From contig JAMXLO010000146.1 of NCBI GenBank assembly GCA_024280945.1, forward strand, positions 105,103 through 169,102: a DNA stretch of 64,000 nucleotides. Reading direction: 5' to 3'. Source of the DNA: Acetobacteraceae bacterium (GTDB taxonomy: Bacteria > Pseudomonadota > Alphaproteobacteria > Acetobacterales > Acetobacteraceae). A model generated the notes under the pieces. The model saw only the letters and a program-made list of their open reading frames with translations. It ran no database searches and had not been told where the DNA came from. Position 1 is the first letter of the stretch; the number at the start of each line of letters is the position of its first letter. Positions 43,181-51,780 of the stretch are shown one piece after another. Position numbers and translations under genes: made by a program.

Positions 43181-44806
43181 ATGCCGACAATCTCCCAGTT
43201 ACCGGTTGCCACGTCAATCACACCAGCCGATGAACTGCCCATCAGCCAAGAAGGCACAACACATTCTGTGAGTGTCGGCACACTGCTTGCCGGCACACAG
43301 CCAGCCATCATCACCGAGACCGGACGCCTGCTTGGACGGATCAGTCTTGGTGCCGGCTCTCCAGAGTCTGTTGCGATCGGCGAGGGTCTGACCCTGAAGG
43401 CTGGAACCCTGGCCGCATCGCCGTTGGACCTGAACATCCTGCCGCAGCAGGCGACATTATCGATCAACGACACCGCCCTGGTAGACAGCGGCGGAGGGCT
43501 AGCTCGCCTGCCTTTGTCGACGCTTCGTGGCCTATACTCGGCCGGTTCAAACATCAGTATCGACGCCAACGGCACAATTTCCGCCGTGGTAACGGACAGT
43601 GGATCTTCGGGCGGCTTCAGCATCACCCAGCTCACACCCGTTGGCACGATCGCAAGCAGCGACCTAGTGGCCATCAGCCAAAATGGCACGGATCATACCA
43701 TCAGCTATGCCGATCTGCTGGACGGGTTGACGATCGACAACGCACAACCAGCGGCACCTGCAACAGATACCGATACGCTTTGGGTCGCACAGACCAGCAG
43801 CACAATGCTGCGGCAAACTCTTGCGGCAATCTGGGCCTGGCTTGTCACCAAGCTGCCGTCGTACAAGCGGCCAGTGCTTGAAATTAGCAGCAACACCACA
43901 TTGGATGGCACAATCCACAATGGTCGGCTGTTGATATGCAGCCAGCCGGTCACACTGACGCCAGTAGCTCTCAATATGGGGAGTGGGTTTCACTGCGACG
44001 TACTGAACCTGAGCGGCGCAGATGTCACGCTCGGTGTGGGAATCCTCACCTCGTCAGGTTCCGCGCAATTGCCGAGCGGCCAGACGGCAGCCATCAGTGT
44101 CGCCACCTACTCGGGGGGCACTGTCGTGTTCGCGTCAGTCTCCGGTACAGTGACGCAGGCCGCGCCGACGCAGGCGCCTGGACAGGTGACCGGGCTCACC
44201 GCAACCAGCCCGACGACCAGCACGATTGATCTCGCATGGACCCCGCCAAGTTCTGGTGGCGCGGTGGCGAGCTATTTGGTGCGCTGGTCACCGGCGGGCG
44301 CGAATGCCTGGACGCAAATTGACAATATCAGTGGCACGTCCACCATGGTCAGCGGCCTTACGGCCAGCACGTCCTACGATTTCCAGGTGCGCGCGACGAA
44401 CGCCAGCGGCAGCAGCGCATGGACCGCATCGCAAACGGCCTTGACCACCAGCGGTGGCAACTATTCGCTGAGCAACGTCAGCTATAGCCCGGCCGAAGGC
44501 TCGACCTTCGCGATCGACCAAGGCGGCATCATCGCCCAGATCAGCGATGACAGCGCATCGGGTGATGGCAACCACACGGTGCCGGCGAGCGTCGCCTTCT
44601 ACTGGTCGACCAGCAACACCGTCGTTCCGACAACCGGCGCCCAGCCCTGCGTGCAGTGGAGCAATGCCGGGCACAACCTCTGGGTCCAATACATCAACGC
44701 ACCGGGCATGCTGGGGAATTACTATCTCTGGGCCGTAGCGAAGAATTCCGGCGGCAACGTGGTAGCAACCTATGTGTGGCCATCAGCCTTTACGGTTCAC
44801 GCCTGA
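43181..44806 (+). CDS. Tail fibre protein with fibronectin type III domain
   Basis: 541 residues. The N-terminal ~150 residues are paralogous to those of the preceding large fibre (MPTISQL, LLAGTQPAI, GRISLGAGSPESVAIGEGL), followed by a different shaft. A fibronectin type III domain lies at about 325-427 (APGQVTGLTATSPTTSTIDLAW to SYDFQVRATNASGSS). A final beta domain follows. The shared first eleven bases (ATGCCGACAAT) fit a module duplicated from its neighbour. Confidence 0.78.
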   Translation: MPTISQLPVATSITPADELPISQEGTTHSVSVGTLLAGTQPAIITETGRLLGRISLGAGSPESVAIGEGLTLKAGTLAASPLDLNILPQQATLSINDTALVDSGGGLARLPLSTLRGLYSAGSNISIDANGTISAVVTDSGSSGGFSITQLTPVGTIASSDLVAISQNGTDHTISYADLLDGLTIDNAQPAAPATDTDTLWVAQTSSTMLRQTLAAIWAWLVTKLPSYKRPVLEISSNTTLDGTIHNGRLLICSQPVTLTPVALNMGSGFHCDVLNLSGADVTLGVGILTSSGSAQLPSGQTAAISVATYSGGTVVFASVSGTVTQAAPTQAPGQVTGLTATSPTTSTIDLAWTPPSSGGAVASYLVRWSPAGANAWTQIDNISGTSTMVSGLTASTSYDFQVRATNASGSSAWTASQTALTTSGGNYSLSNVSYSPAEGSTFAIDQGGIIAQISDDSASGDGNHTVPASVAFYWSTSNTVVPTTGAQPCVQWSNAGHNLWVQYINAPGMLGNYYLWAVAKNSGGNVVATYVWPSAFTVHA

Positions 44807-44812
44807 TCAGCC

Positions 44813-46897
44813 ATGGGGATCGCACTCGTCGCGCCTGGTCGCGCCATGCTCGCAGCGCGCGGGCGCGCAGTGTTGTGGCGGCCGTTGCGTGGCACGGCTG
44901 GCGGCGGCGACACCCCAAGCTTCACGGGCCCTTATCCAAACGCGATCGCTGGCCTGTCGGGCTGGTGGGATGCGGGCACGTTCGCTGGTCTGCTCGATGC
45001 CAGCGCGCGCCCGCTGCCGGCGTGGGATGTCGCGCCAGGCGGCACGGTGGCGAGCGTTACTGACAAGAGCGGCAACGGCAATGCACTCGCCGCCTGGCGT
45101 GTCAGTGGCAATACACCGCCGCAGGCAACGCCACGCTTGAACGGCCTGCTTGGTGGCGTCGGGCTCAACACCGTGGTGCCGCCGAACGCTCTTCCGCAGG
45201 CCGGCTATTGTCTTCCGCAATTGGATCCGGATCAGGGGTTCCGCCTCGCGGCGGCTGATCTCGGCTCCGGCAGTGGCTGGACCTGGTATCTGGTCTGGTC
45301 GCGGCCGAACTGGCGACAGGGGTCGTCTGGACCGATCACGCTGCTGAGCGCGGGCGGAACAACCATCCTGCAGGCGGATGGCGTGCGCGGTGCCGGCGAT
45401 CGGCTGATGCTGTTCTCCGGCGGTGCGATGCGCGTGCTCACATCCTCGCTCGAGCGGCGGCACACGCATTCGGTCATCATCCGCAACACGCCCGGCAGCG
45501 GCGTCGATGTCTGGCTTGACGGCAACCAGGTGGCGAGCGGCGCGGCGAACCCGCTGGCCGGCAGCGCACCCGGCGCGTTGTTCGTGCTGCACTCGGGCGT
45601 GAGCCAAGGCGGCGCGCAATGCTGGTTCCATGAGGCGGCGAGCTGGCCGCGCGCGCTGTCATCACCCGAAATCACCACGTTGCTTGCGTGCGGTGCTCGC
45701 TGGCAGCGCGGGGCGCGCAAGGGTGTCCAGCTTCTCGTTGTCGGGCAATCGAACGCCGGCAATGGCCTTGTCGATGGTGCCTGGCATCTGCTGGCCCAAG
45801 GCGTCGCGTGGCACCTTGGCGCACTCGCCTATGGCGTCATCGGCCAGTATGGCGGCAACCCCACCACCTGCATTGGCGGGCACGGTATCTACGACGTGCG
45901 CCAGCCGCCCAACAATGGCGCGTCCTATCTGCCCGGCGACTTCATCCACAATCCGGCCGACGGCTCGGACCCGGTGAGCTACGCACTCGGCGCCGATGGA
46001 ACGGCGGTGCAGAGCTATCTTGCGCAACAGCAGGCCGAGGACCTGGCCGACATCGGCGCGATCCTCTGGCCGTGGTCGGAGACCGATTCAACGCGCGCCT
46101 ACAGCGAAAAGGCATTCTTTCAGGATGGCGCACAGAACCTGCTGGCGAGGCTGCGCGCCATGTTTGGCCGCAGTGCGTCGAGCCTGCCGGTGATATGGTG
46201 GAACGCGATGCCATTTTGGACCGATCCGGGCGTGCAGATGCTGCGCGAGGTCGCCCCGGCAATGGCGGCGGATGCAACGCAGCACGCGGTCATCGGCTGG
46301 CCGATGACCGCCGACGTCGATCCGCGCGAGGGCGACAATGATCACATTGCCGTCGCCGACAACAGAATCCTCGGGCGACGCGCGGCGCCAGTGGTCGCGC
46401 GCGCGATCCTTGCGGCGACAGGTGGCGACACCATCGCACAGCTCCCAACGAGCGTGCCGATGGTCGGCGGGCCGTACATCGTCCATGCCTGGCGGCAGGA
46501 CGCAACGCATGTCCGGCTGACAATCCAGCACGACGCCGGCGACGATGTTCTGTTGCCCGGCACCGCGTCGGCCGGCACCGGCTTCGTGGTTATGGACGGC
46601 GGATCGGTCGCTTCGCCTGGCCCGCTGCGCTATGCCGCAACTTGCGCGCGCATCGATGCGACGCACCTGCTGCTGACGCTCGACGGTGCGCTGACGAACG
46701 CGAGTGGATCGTGTCTGCTGTTCTATCCCTATGGTTCCACGCGCATCGGTCACGGCAATGCGGTGACCGACAATGCATCCGCGATGGCGAAGCCGGTGGG
46801 TTGGGATATCGGCGCCGATCTCGGTCCTTCCTGGCGCCTCAACTTTCCTTTGGCAGCGACAACAACACCAGTCGTACTGAGCGACAGCCCAAGCTGA
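44813..46897 (+). CDS. Fibre/tailspike protein with concanavalin-like and SGNH esterase domains
   Basis: 694 residues. An N-terminal LamG-like segment (SGWWDAGTFAGLLDASARPLPAW...VTDKSGNGN) is followed by an SGNH hydrolase: Ser313 in VVGQSNAGNG and Asp508/His511 in DNDH. This matches sialate O-acetylesterase-type domains and suggests deacetylation of host surface glycans. Base composition is about 70-78% GC in sampled lines against 57-62% just upstream, so it is probably a recently acquired adhesin. Confidence 0.75.
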   Translation: MGIALVAPGRAMLAARGRAVLWRPLRGTAGGGDTPSFTGPYPNAIAGLSGWWDAGTFAGLLDASARPLPAWDVAPGGTVASVTDKSGNGNALAAWRVSGNTPPQATPRLNGLLGGVGLNTVVPPNALPQAGYCLPQLDPDQGFRLAAADLGSGSGWTWYLVWSRPNWRQGSSGPITLLSAGGTTILQADGVRGAGDRLMLFSGGAMRVLTSSLERRHTHSVIIRNTPGSGVDVWLDGNQVASGAANPLAGSAPGALFVLHSGVSQGGAQCWFHEAASWPRALSSPEITTLLACGARWQRGARKGVQLLVVGQSNAGNGLVDGAWHLLAQGVAWHLGALAYGVIGQYGGNPTTCIGGHGIYDVRQPPNNGASYLPGDFIHNPADGSDPVSYALGADGTAVQSYLAQQQAEDLADIGAILWPWSETDSTRAYSEKAFFQDGAQNLLARLRAMFGRSASSLPVIWWNAMPFWTDPGVQMLREVAPAMAADATQHAVIGWPMTADVDPREGDNDHIAVADNRILGRRAAPVVARAILAATGGDTIAQLPTSVPMVGGPYIVHAWRQDATHVRLTIQHDAGDDVLLPGTASAGTGFVVMDGGSVASPGPLRYAATCARIDATHLLLTLDGALTNASGSCLLFYPYGSTRIGHGNAVTDNASAMAKPVGWDIGADLGPSWRLNFPLAATTTPVVLSDSPS

Positions 46898-46903
46898 AGG
46901 TCA

Positions 46904-49900
46904 TCAGCGAAAGTCACGCGAACGGGGAACCACTCGCTCCTGCCGAGGATGACTCGGGCTTCGCAATGACGGCTTCTGAGCTGCCGGCGTTACCTCGCTG
47001 ATCCGCGCCATCAAGGCGCTGCGGTCATGCAGGCGATCGGCGATGACGTGAATGATGCCCTCCGGGCTGCGCTGCAGGCGCCCGGTCACCTGCATCAGGC
47101 TGCTGCCGAGAATGGCGCGGCGGAACCGCTCCAGTAGGCTGGCCCACACCACGATGTTGGCGATGCCGGTCTCATCCTCGATGGTGCAGAACACCGCATT
47201 GCCATTGCCTGGACGCTGACGCACCAACACGACGCCGGCGACAGATAGCCTCTCTCCGTCGGTCAGCACCGCTACCTGCGCGCAGCTCAACACGCCTTCG
47301 GCGGTGAACAGCCCGCGCAGGAAGCGCATCGGATGCGACTTCAGCGAAAGGCCCGCCGTCTGATAGTCCGTGATGACGTGCTCACCTTTGGTCATCACCG
47401 GCAGCGACGCATCGGTGATTGCCACCCCTTGGTCGGCAAACAATGGCAACTCCCCGATATCCGACAGCCCCCGCACCTGCCACAGCGCCGCGCGGCGATC
47501 GAGCTTCATGCTGCGCAGCGCATCCGCCTCCGCCAGCAGCACAAGTGCTGCCCGCGGCAACCCGCTGCGAACCAACGCAGCGAATGAGCCAGGATAAGAA
47601 ACTCCCCCTCCCCTCGCGGGAGGGGGGCGGGGGGAGGGGGCGGTGCTATCACTACGCCCCTCCATCACCCTCTCCGCCCACTCCCGAGAAAACCCGGTAA
47701 TCAACCGGAACCCCAACCGCAGCGCCCCGTCTTCCAGCGTGCAGTCCCAGTCACTGGCGGCAACATCGATCGGCCGCACCTCCACGCCGTGCTCACGCGC
47801 ATCGCGCACGATCTGTGCCGGCGCATAAAACCCCATCGGCTGCGAATTCAGCAGTGCACAGGCAAACGCCGCCGGATGGTGGCATTTCAGCCAGGCCGAG
47901 ACATACACCAGCAAAGCAAAACTGGCAGAGTGGCTCTCAGGGAATCCGTAAGTGCCAAAGCCCTCTATCTGGTGAAAGCAGCGTTCGGCGAAATCCCGCG
48001 TGTAGCCACGCTCCACCATGCCTTCGACCATCTTTTCAAAGAAACGATGGATGGTCCCAGCATTGCGAAACGTCGCCATGGATCGCCGAAGCTGATTGGC
48101 CTCCTCCGGCGTGAACTTCGCCGCCACGATGGCGATCTGCATCGCCTGCTCCTGGAACAGCGGCACGCCCATCGTCCTACCAAGCACCTGCTGCAATTCG
48201 TCGGCCGGTCCATACGCAGGAGACGGCAGTTCCACCGGTTCCATTCCTTGCCGACGACGCAGATAGGGATGCACCATATCGCCCTGGATCGGCCCAGGAC
48301 GCACGATCGCCACCTCGATCACCAGGTCATAGAACGTCTTCGGCCGCAGCCGCGGCAGCATGTTGATCTGCGCGCGTGACTCCACCTGGAACACGCCGAT
48401 CGAATCACCTCGGCACAACATGTCATAGACGGCAGGATCTTCCGTCGGCACCTGCGCCAGGTTCTTCAGCCCCAGCAGCTCGAACGCCTTGCGGATGCAG
48501 GTCAGCATCCCCAACGCGAGCACATCGACCTTCATGATCCCCAGCCGGTCGATATCGTCCTTGTCCCACTCAATAAAGGTACGCTGGTCCATCGCGGCGC
48601 GGCCGATCGGCACGGTTTCGTCCAGCCGGCCGCGCGTCAGCACAAAGCCGCCGACATGCTGCGACAGATGCCGCGGCAGTCCGACAAGCTGGCGCGCCAG
48701 TTCGATCGAGCGGCGAACAACAAAACTCTCTGGATCGAGGCCGATCTCCTTCAGGCACTCATCCGACCACAGCCCCTCCCCTGCGTGCCATGACTGAGCG
48801 GACAACGCTGCCGTGGCGTCCTCCGATAATCCCATCACCTTGCCGACCTCACGGATGGCTCGCTTTGGCCGATAGTGGATCACCGTCGCCGCAATGCCGG
48901 CGCGATCGCGACCATAGCGCTGGTAGATGTACTGGATGACCTCCTCACGCCGCTCATGCTCGAAATCCACGTCGATATCCGGCGGCTCGCGACGCTCGGT
49001 GGAGACGAAGCGCTCGAACAGCAAATTGATCTGCGCCGGATCGACGGCGGTTATGTGCAGGCAATAACACACAGCCGAATTGGCCGCAGAGCCTCGCCCT
49101 TGGCAGAGGATGTCATTCTCGACCGCGTAGCGCACGATGTCGTGCACCGTCAGGAAATACCGCGCGTAGTTGAGCTGCGCGATGATGCGCAGTTCCTTCT
49201 CGATTGTGTCGTGCACCGGCGGCGGCACTCCACTGGGATAGCGCACTGCGGCACCCTGCCATGTCAGATTGGCCAGGTACTCATCCGGCGTCAGACCAGG
49301 CGGGATCGGTTCGTCCGGATATTCGTAAGCCAGTTCCTCCAGCGAAAAGCTGCATCGCTCGACAATCTCCTGCGTGCGCAGAATCGCGTCGGGGTGGTCG
49401 TGGAACAGCCGAGCCATCTCGTTCGGCGATTTCAGATATCGCTCGGCATTGGGCTGCAGCGTAAGCCCCGCCTGATCGACGCGGTAGCCAAGGCGGATGC
49501 AGGTCATCACGTCCTGCAGAGGACACCGGTCCGGCAGATGATAAAGAACGTCGTTGGTCGCCACCATCGGCAACGGCAATGCCGACATCGCACGCAGACG
49601 CTGCGCATCATCGGCGCGATAACGCCGACTGGCGGCAAGATACGCCTGCCTGGGAAAATCCCGCTGCAATCGCAAAAGATTTTTCCGCAGGCCGGCATCC
49701 ATCTGGTCCGGCACAATAGCGAGCAGGACCTGTCCTTCGCCATGTTCCAGCAAATCGTCGTAGTACAGAAAGCAGCGGTTGGTGGCTTTCGCCGCGTCGC
49801 TGGTATCGCCATGCGGCACACGATCCTTGCCGACCGTCAGCAGCCGGGTCAGCCGCCCCCAGGCAGCGCGATCCTGCGGATAGCAGAGCAGATCAGGTGT

Positions 49901-50116
49901 GGCGTCGCGAAATGACAGGCGCGCGCCAACGACCAGACGGATACCAACCTCTTTCGCCGCATCCCACATGCGCACCACGCCGGCAACGCTGTTGAGATCG
50001 GTGATGCCGATGGCAGAAAGTCCCAGCACCGACGCGGTGGCAGCCAGTTCTTCTGGCGATGACGCTCCACGCAAAAAGGAAAACGCGCTTGCTACCTGAA
50101 GTTCGGCAAACGACAT
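46904..50116 (-). CDS. dnaE2: Error-prone DNA polymerase DnaE2 (ImuC)
   Basis: 1070 residues. A PHP domain opens it (LQVASAFSFLRGASSPEEL), the polymerase core has the catalytic block PDIDVDFEHERREEVIQYIYQRYG, and the end reads HPRQERVVPRSRDFR, the usual DnaE2 terminus. It works with ImuA and ImuB in SOS-induced translesion synthesis. A 20-or-so-residue Pro/Gly-rich insert near residue 835 corresponds to a palindromic DNA element. The spacer before the C-terminal motif is unusually short. Confidence 0.93.
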   Translation of the reverse strand: MSFAELQVASAFSFLRGASSPEELAATASVLGLSAIGITDLNSVAGVVRMWDAAKEVGIRLVVGARLSFRDATPDLLCYPQDRAAWGRLTRLLTVGKDRVPHGDTSDAAKATNRCFLYYDDLLEHGEGQVLLAIVPDQMDAGLRKNLLRLQRDFPRQAYLAASRRYRADDAQRLRAMSALPLPMVATNDVLYHLPDRCPLQDVMTCIRLGYRVDQAGLTLQPNAERYLKSPNEMARLFHDHPDAILRTQEIVERCSFSLEELAYEYPDEPIPPGLTPDEYLANLTWQGAAVRYPSGVPPPVHDTIEKELRIIAQLNYARYFLTVHDIVRYAVENDILCQGRGSAANSAVCYCLHITAVDPAQINLLFERFVSTERREPPDIDVDFEHERREEVIQYIYQRYGRDRAGIAATVIHYRPKRAIREVGKVMGLSEDATAALSAQSWHAGEGLWSDECLKEIGLDPESFVVRRSIELARQLVGLPRHLSQHVGGFVLTRGRLDETVPIGRAAMDQRTFIEWDKDDIDRLGIMKVDVLALGMLTCIRKAFELLGLKNLAQVPTEDPAVYDMLCRGDSIGVFQVESRAQINMLPRLRPKTFYDLVIEVAIVRPGPIQGDMVHPYLRRRQGMEPVELPSPAYGPADELQQVLGRTMGVPLFQEQAMQIAIVAAKFTPEEANQLRRSMATFRNAGTIHRFFEKMVEGMVERGYTRDFAERCFHQIEGFGTYGFPESHSASFALLVYVSAWLKCHHPAAFACALLNSQPMGFYAPAQIVRDAREHGVEVRPIDVAASDWDCTLEDGALRLGFRLITGFSREWAERVMEGRSDSTAPSPRPPPARGGGVSYPGSFAALVRSGLPRAALVLLAEADALRSMKLDRRAALWQVRGLSDIGELPLFADQGVAITDASLPVMTKGEHVITDYQTAGLSLKSHPMRFLRGLFTAEGVLSCAQVAVLTDGERLSVAGVVLVRQRPGNGNAVFCTIEDETGIANIVVWASLLERFRRAILGSSLMQVTGRLQRSPEGIIHVIADRLHDRSALMARISEVTPAAQKPSLRSPSHPRQERVVPRSRDFR
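47605..47640. repeat. Palindromic insertion element inside dnaE2
   Basis: CCCCTCCC (47605-47612), CTCGC loop and GGGAGGGG (47618-47625) form a hairpin, followed by a second G-run (to 47640). On the coding strand it adds the residues SPRPPPARGGG in frame, between segments (ERVMEGR and FAALVRSGLPRAALVLL) that normally lie near each other in DnaE2. Confidence 0.6.
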
Positions 50117-50149
50117 GGGTCAGAGCGATTTCAGCGTGGACACCGCGAT

Positions 50150-50242
50150 GTCATCCCGGGCGGCTGACCCGGGATCCAGGGCTACGCGCGTTCTGCTGTT
50201 TCCCTGGATCCCGGATTGGCACTCCGCGCCATCCGGGATGAC
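50150..50242. repeat. Nested palindromic intergenic repeat between dnaE2 and imuB
   Basis: Outer arms GTCATCCCGG (50150-50159) and CCGGGATGAC (50233-50242) enclose a perfect 13-base inverted repeat CCGGGATCCAGGG (50169-50181) and CCCTGGATCCCGG (50202-50214). It has the form of dispersed palindromic repeat elements found in bacterial genomes. It occupies nearly all of the 140-base gap between dnaE2 and imuB. Confidence 0.75.
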
Positions 50243-50256
50243 GGAAAGAATCCGCA

Positions 50257-51780
50257 CTAGCCGAACAACCCATGCAGGTACCATCGAGGCATCCGGTCAC
50301 CGCCATGCAGCCCGGCGCGGAATATCCAGAACCGCGCACCGTCGGAATCTTCCACACGATAGTAATCGCGAACCAAGTCGGTTTCCGCTCGTCCTCTGGC
50401 CTGTTTGTCGCGCCACCATTCGGCAGCAATCCGCTCGGGCCCCGCGGCAGCACGGACACGGTGCGCCACACCGCGCCAGGTGAACCGAACCGGTGGGTCG
50501 TCCGGAACGATGGCGATCACTTCGATTCCCTCGGGCCGACGCAACAGCCGGATCGGCCGTGGTGCAGACGGATCGTCCACCCAGGAAGGCTGCTTCATCG
50601 GCAGTGGCGGGACACGCTGCACCGCACGCTCCGGTACGTGGCTGGCGTATGGCGCAATGCGAGAAATCCGCTCAGCACCAAGCCGGTTGGCCAGCGTGTC
50701 CACCACCCCCGCCAGGCGTTCAGTGGGATCTTGTGTTGCCATAAGTTGCGACTGAGATGCCTGAAGTGGCGCCACGGTCTCGGCTTCCAGTGCCATCACT
50801 TCGATGCCAAAGCCCGGATCAACGCTGTCGATCTTCTCACACAGCAACTTGGTCAGATACGTGACATCACGCACTGGCAGAGCAGTACCCACGGCAATAC
50901 GCGGCACCTCGTCATCGACCCGGAAGAACGACGCGACGAACCGCTGGCCACCCTTGTCCTGCTCCGCCAACCGTCGGCACAGCCGTTCGGCAAGTTGCGC
51001 GAGAGCACGCCGGAGATCCTCTGCCGTGCCGATCGGCTCGGCGAAAGCCAACCGCTCTTGCCATTCGATTGGCGACCCCGGCCAGTCGATCGGCTCTTCC
51101 ACCGTTCCCAGCGCCTGATCCAGCCGCAGCATCGGACCGGCCCCAAAACGTGCCGTGATCTGCGCGCGTTGGATCCGCAGCAGGTCCTTCACCGTCCGCA
51201 ATCCAAGCCGGCGCAATCCGGCAACCGTACTGGCATCGAGCCGCAGACTGGCAATCGGCAGACCGGCCAGCACCGCCGCTTCCTCCCCTGTCGGCAGACT
51301 CATCCGATCCGCGCCCGCGTGCGCCAAGGCCCAGGCCGCCCCACAGGTGCTGGCAACTGCCAGTCGGCAAGTCATGGCCTTCTTCTCCAGCCGGCCCGCG
51401 AGATCCTGCATCAGTTCTGGTTCCGTCGCGAACGCCGCGGTGCAACCGGTGATATCCAGCCACAGGCCGTCCGGTGCATCGGATGCCGCCATCGGCGTAT
51501 AGCGCTCGCACCACGCAGCCAGCCTGGCCAAGGCAGCCTCGTCCGCCGCCGGATCCGCATCGACCGCGATCAGCCCAGGACAGACAGCACGGGCATCAGT
51601 CAGGCTCTGCTCTGGCCGCAACCCCTGTGCCTCGCCGGCCTCCCCCACCGCGACCAGGTTCCGCACGCCACGGACAGCCTCCGTCGTGACCAGAGGTCTA
51701 TCCGGCGAGGTGGAGACGCTGCGGCTGAGCCGCGTGATCGGCCAACGCGGCAACCACACGCAGAGGATGCGTCGAGTCAT
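50257..51780 (-). CDS. imuB: ImuB, Y-family polymerase-like mutagenesis protein
   Basis: 507 residues from the ATG at 51780 (MTRRILCVWLPRWPI). The Y-family N-terminus and a DGLWLDITGCTAAF segment are present; ImuB proteins generally lack full polymerase activity and act as a hub between DnaE2 and the beta clamp. A helix-hairpin-helix region (TVAGLRRLGLRTVKDLLRI) follows. The 5' part overlaps imuA by 83 bases. Confidence 0.92.
   Translation of the reverse strand: MTRRILCVWLPRWPITRLSRSVSTSPDRPLVTTEAVRGVRNLVAVGEAGEAQGLRPEQSLTDARAVCPGLIAVDADPAADEAALARLAAWCERYTPMAASDAPDGLWLDITGCTAAFATEPELMQDLAGRLEKKAMTCRLAVASTCGAAWALAHAGADRMSLPTGEEAAVLAGLPIASLRLDASTVAGLRRLGLRTVKDLLRIQRAQITARFGAGPMLRLDQALGTVEEPIDWPGSPIEWQERLAFAEPIGTAEDLRRALAQLAERLCRRLAEQDKGGQRFVASFFRVDDEVPRIAVGTALPVRDVTYLTKLLCEKIDSVDPGFGIEVMALEAETVAPLQASQSQLMATQDPTERLAGVVDTLANRLGAERISRIAPYASHVPERAVQRVPPLPMKQPSWVDDPSAPRPIRLLRRPEGIEVIAIVPDDPPVRFTWRGVAHRVRAAAGPERIAAEWWRDKQARGRAETDLVRDYYRVEDSDGARFWIFRAGLHGGDRMPRWYLHGLFG

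Larger units (their letters stand above)
22767..46897 (+). mobile_element. Myovirus-like particle module (prophage remnant or gene-transfer-agent-like island)
   Basis: About 24 kb of head-to-tail plus-strand genes in canonical order: terminase, portal, scaffold, capsid, connector, sheath, tube, chaperone with frameshift, tape measure, hub, LysM, spike, gpW, gpJ, gpI, fibres. Genes overlap or nearly touch and frames are intact. There is no integrase, repressor, replication, holin/endolysin or recognised small-terminase gene inside, and no att repeat was noticed. Its right end stops six bases from the dnaE2 stop. Confidence 0.85.
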
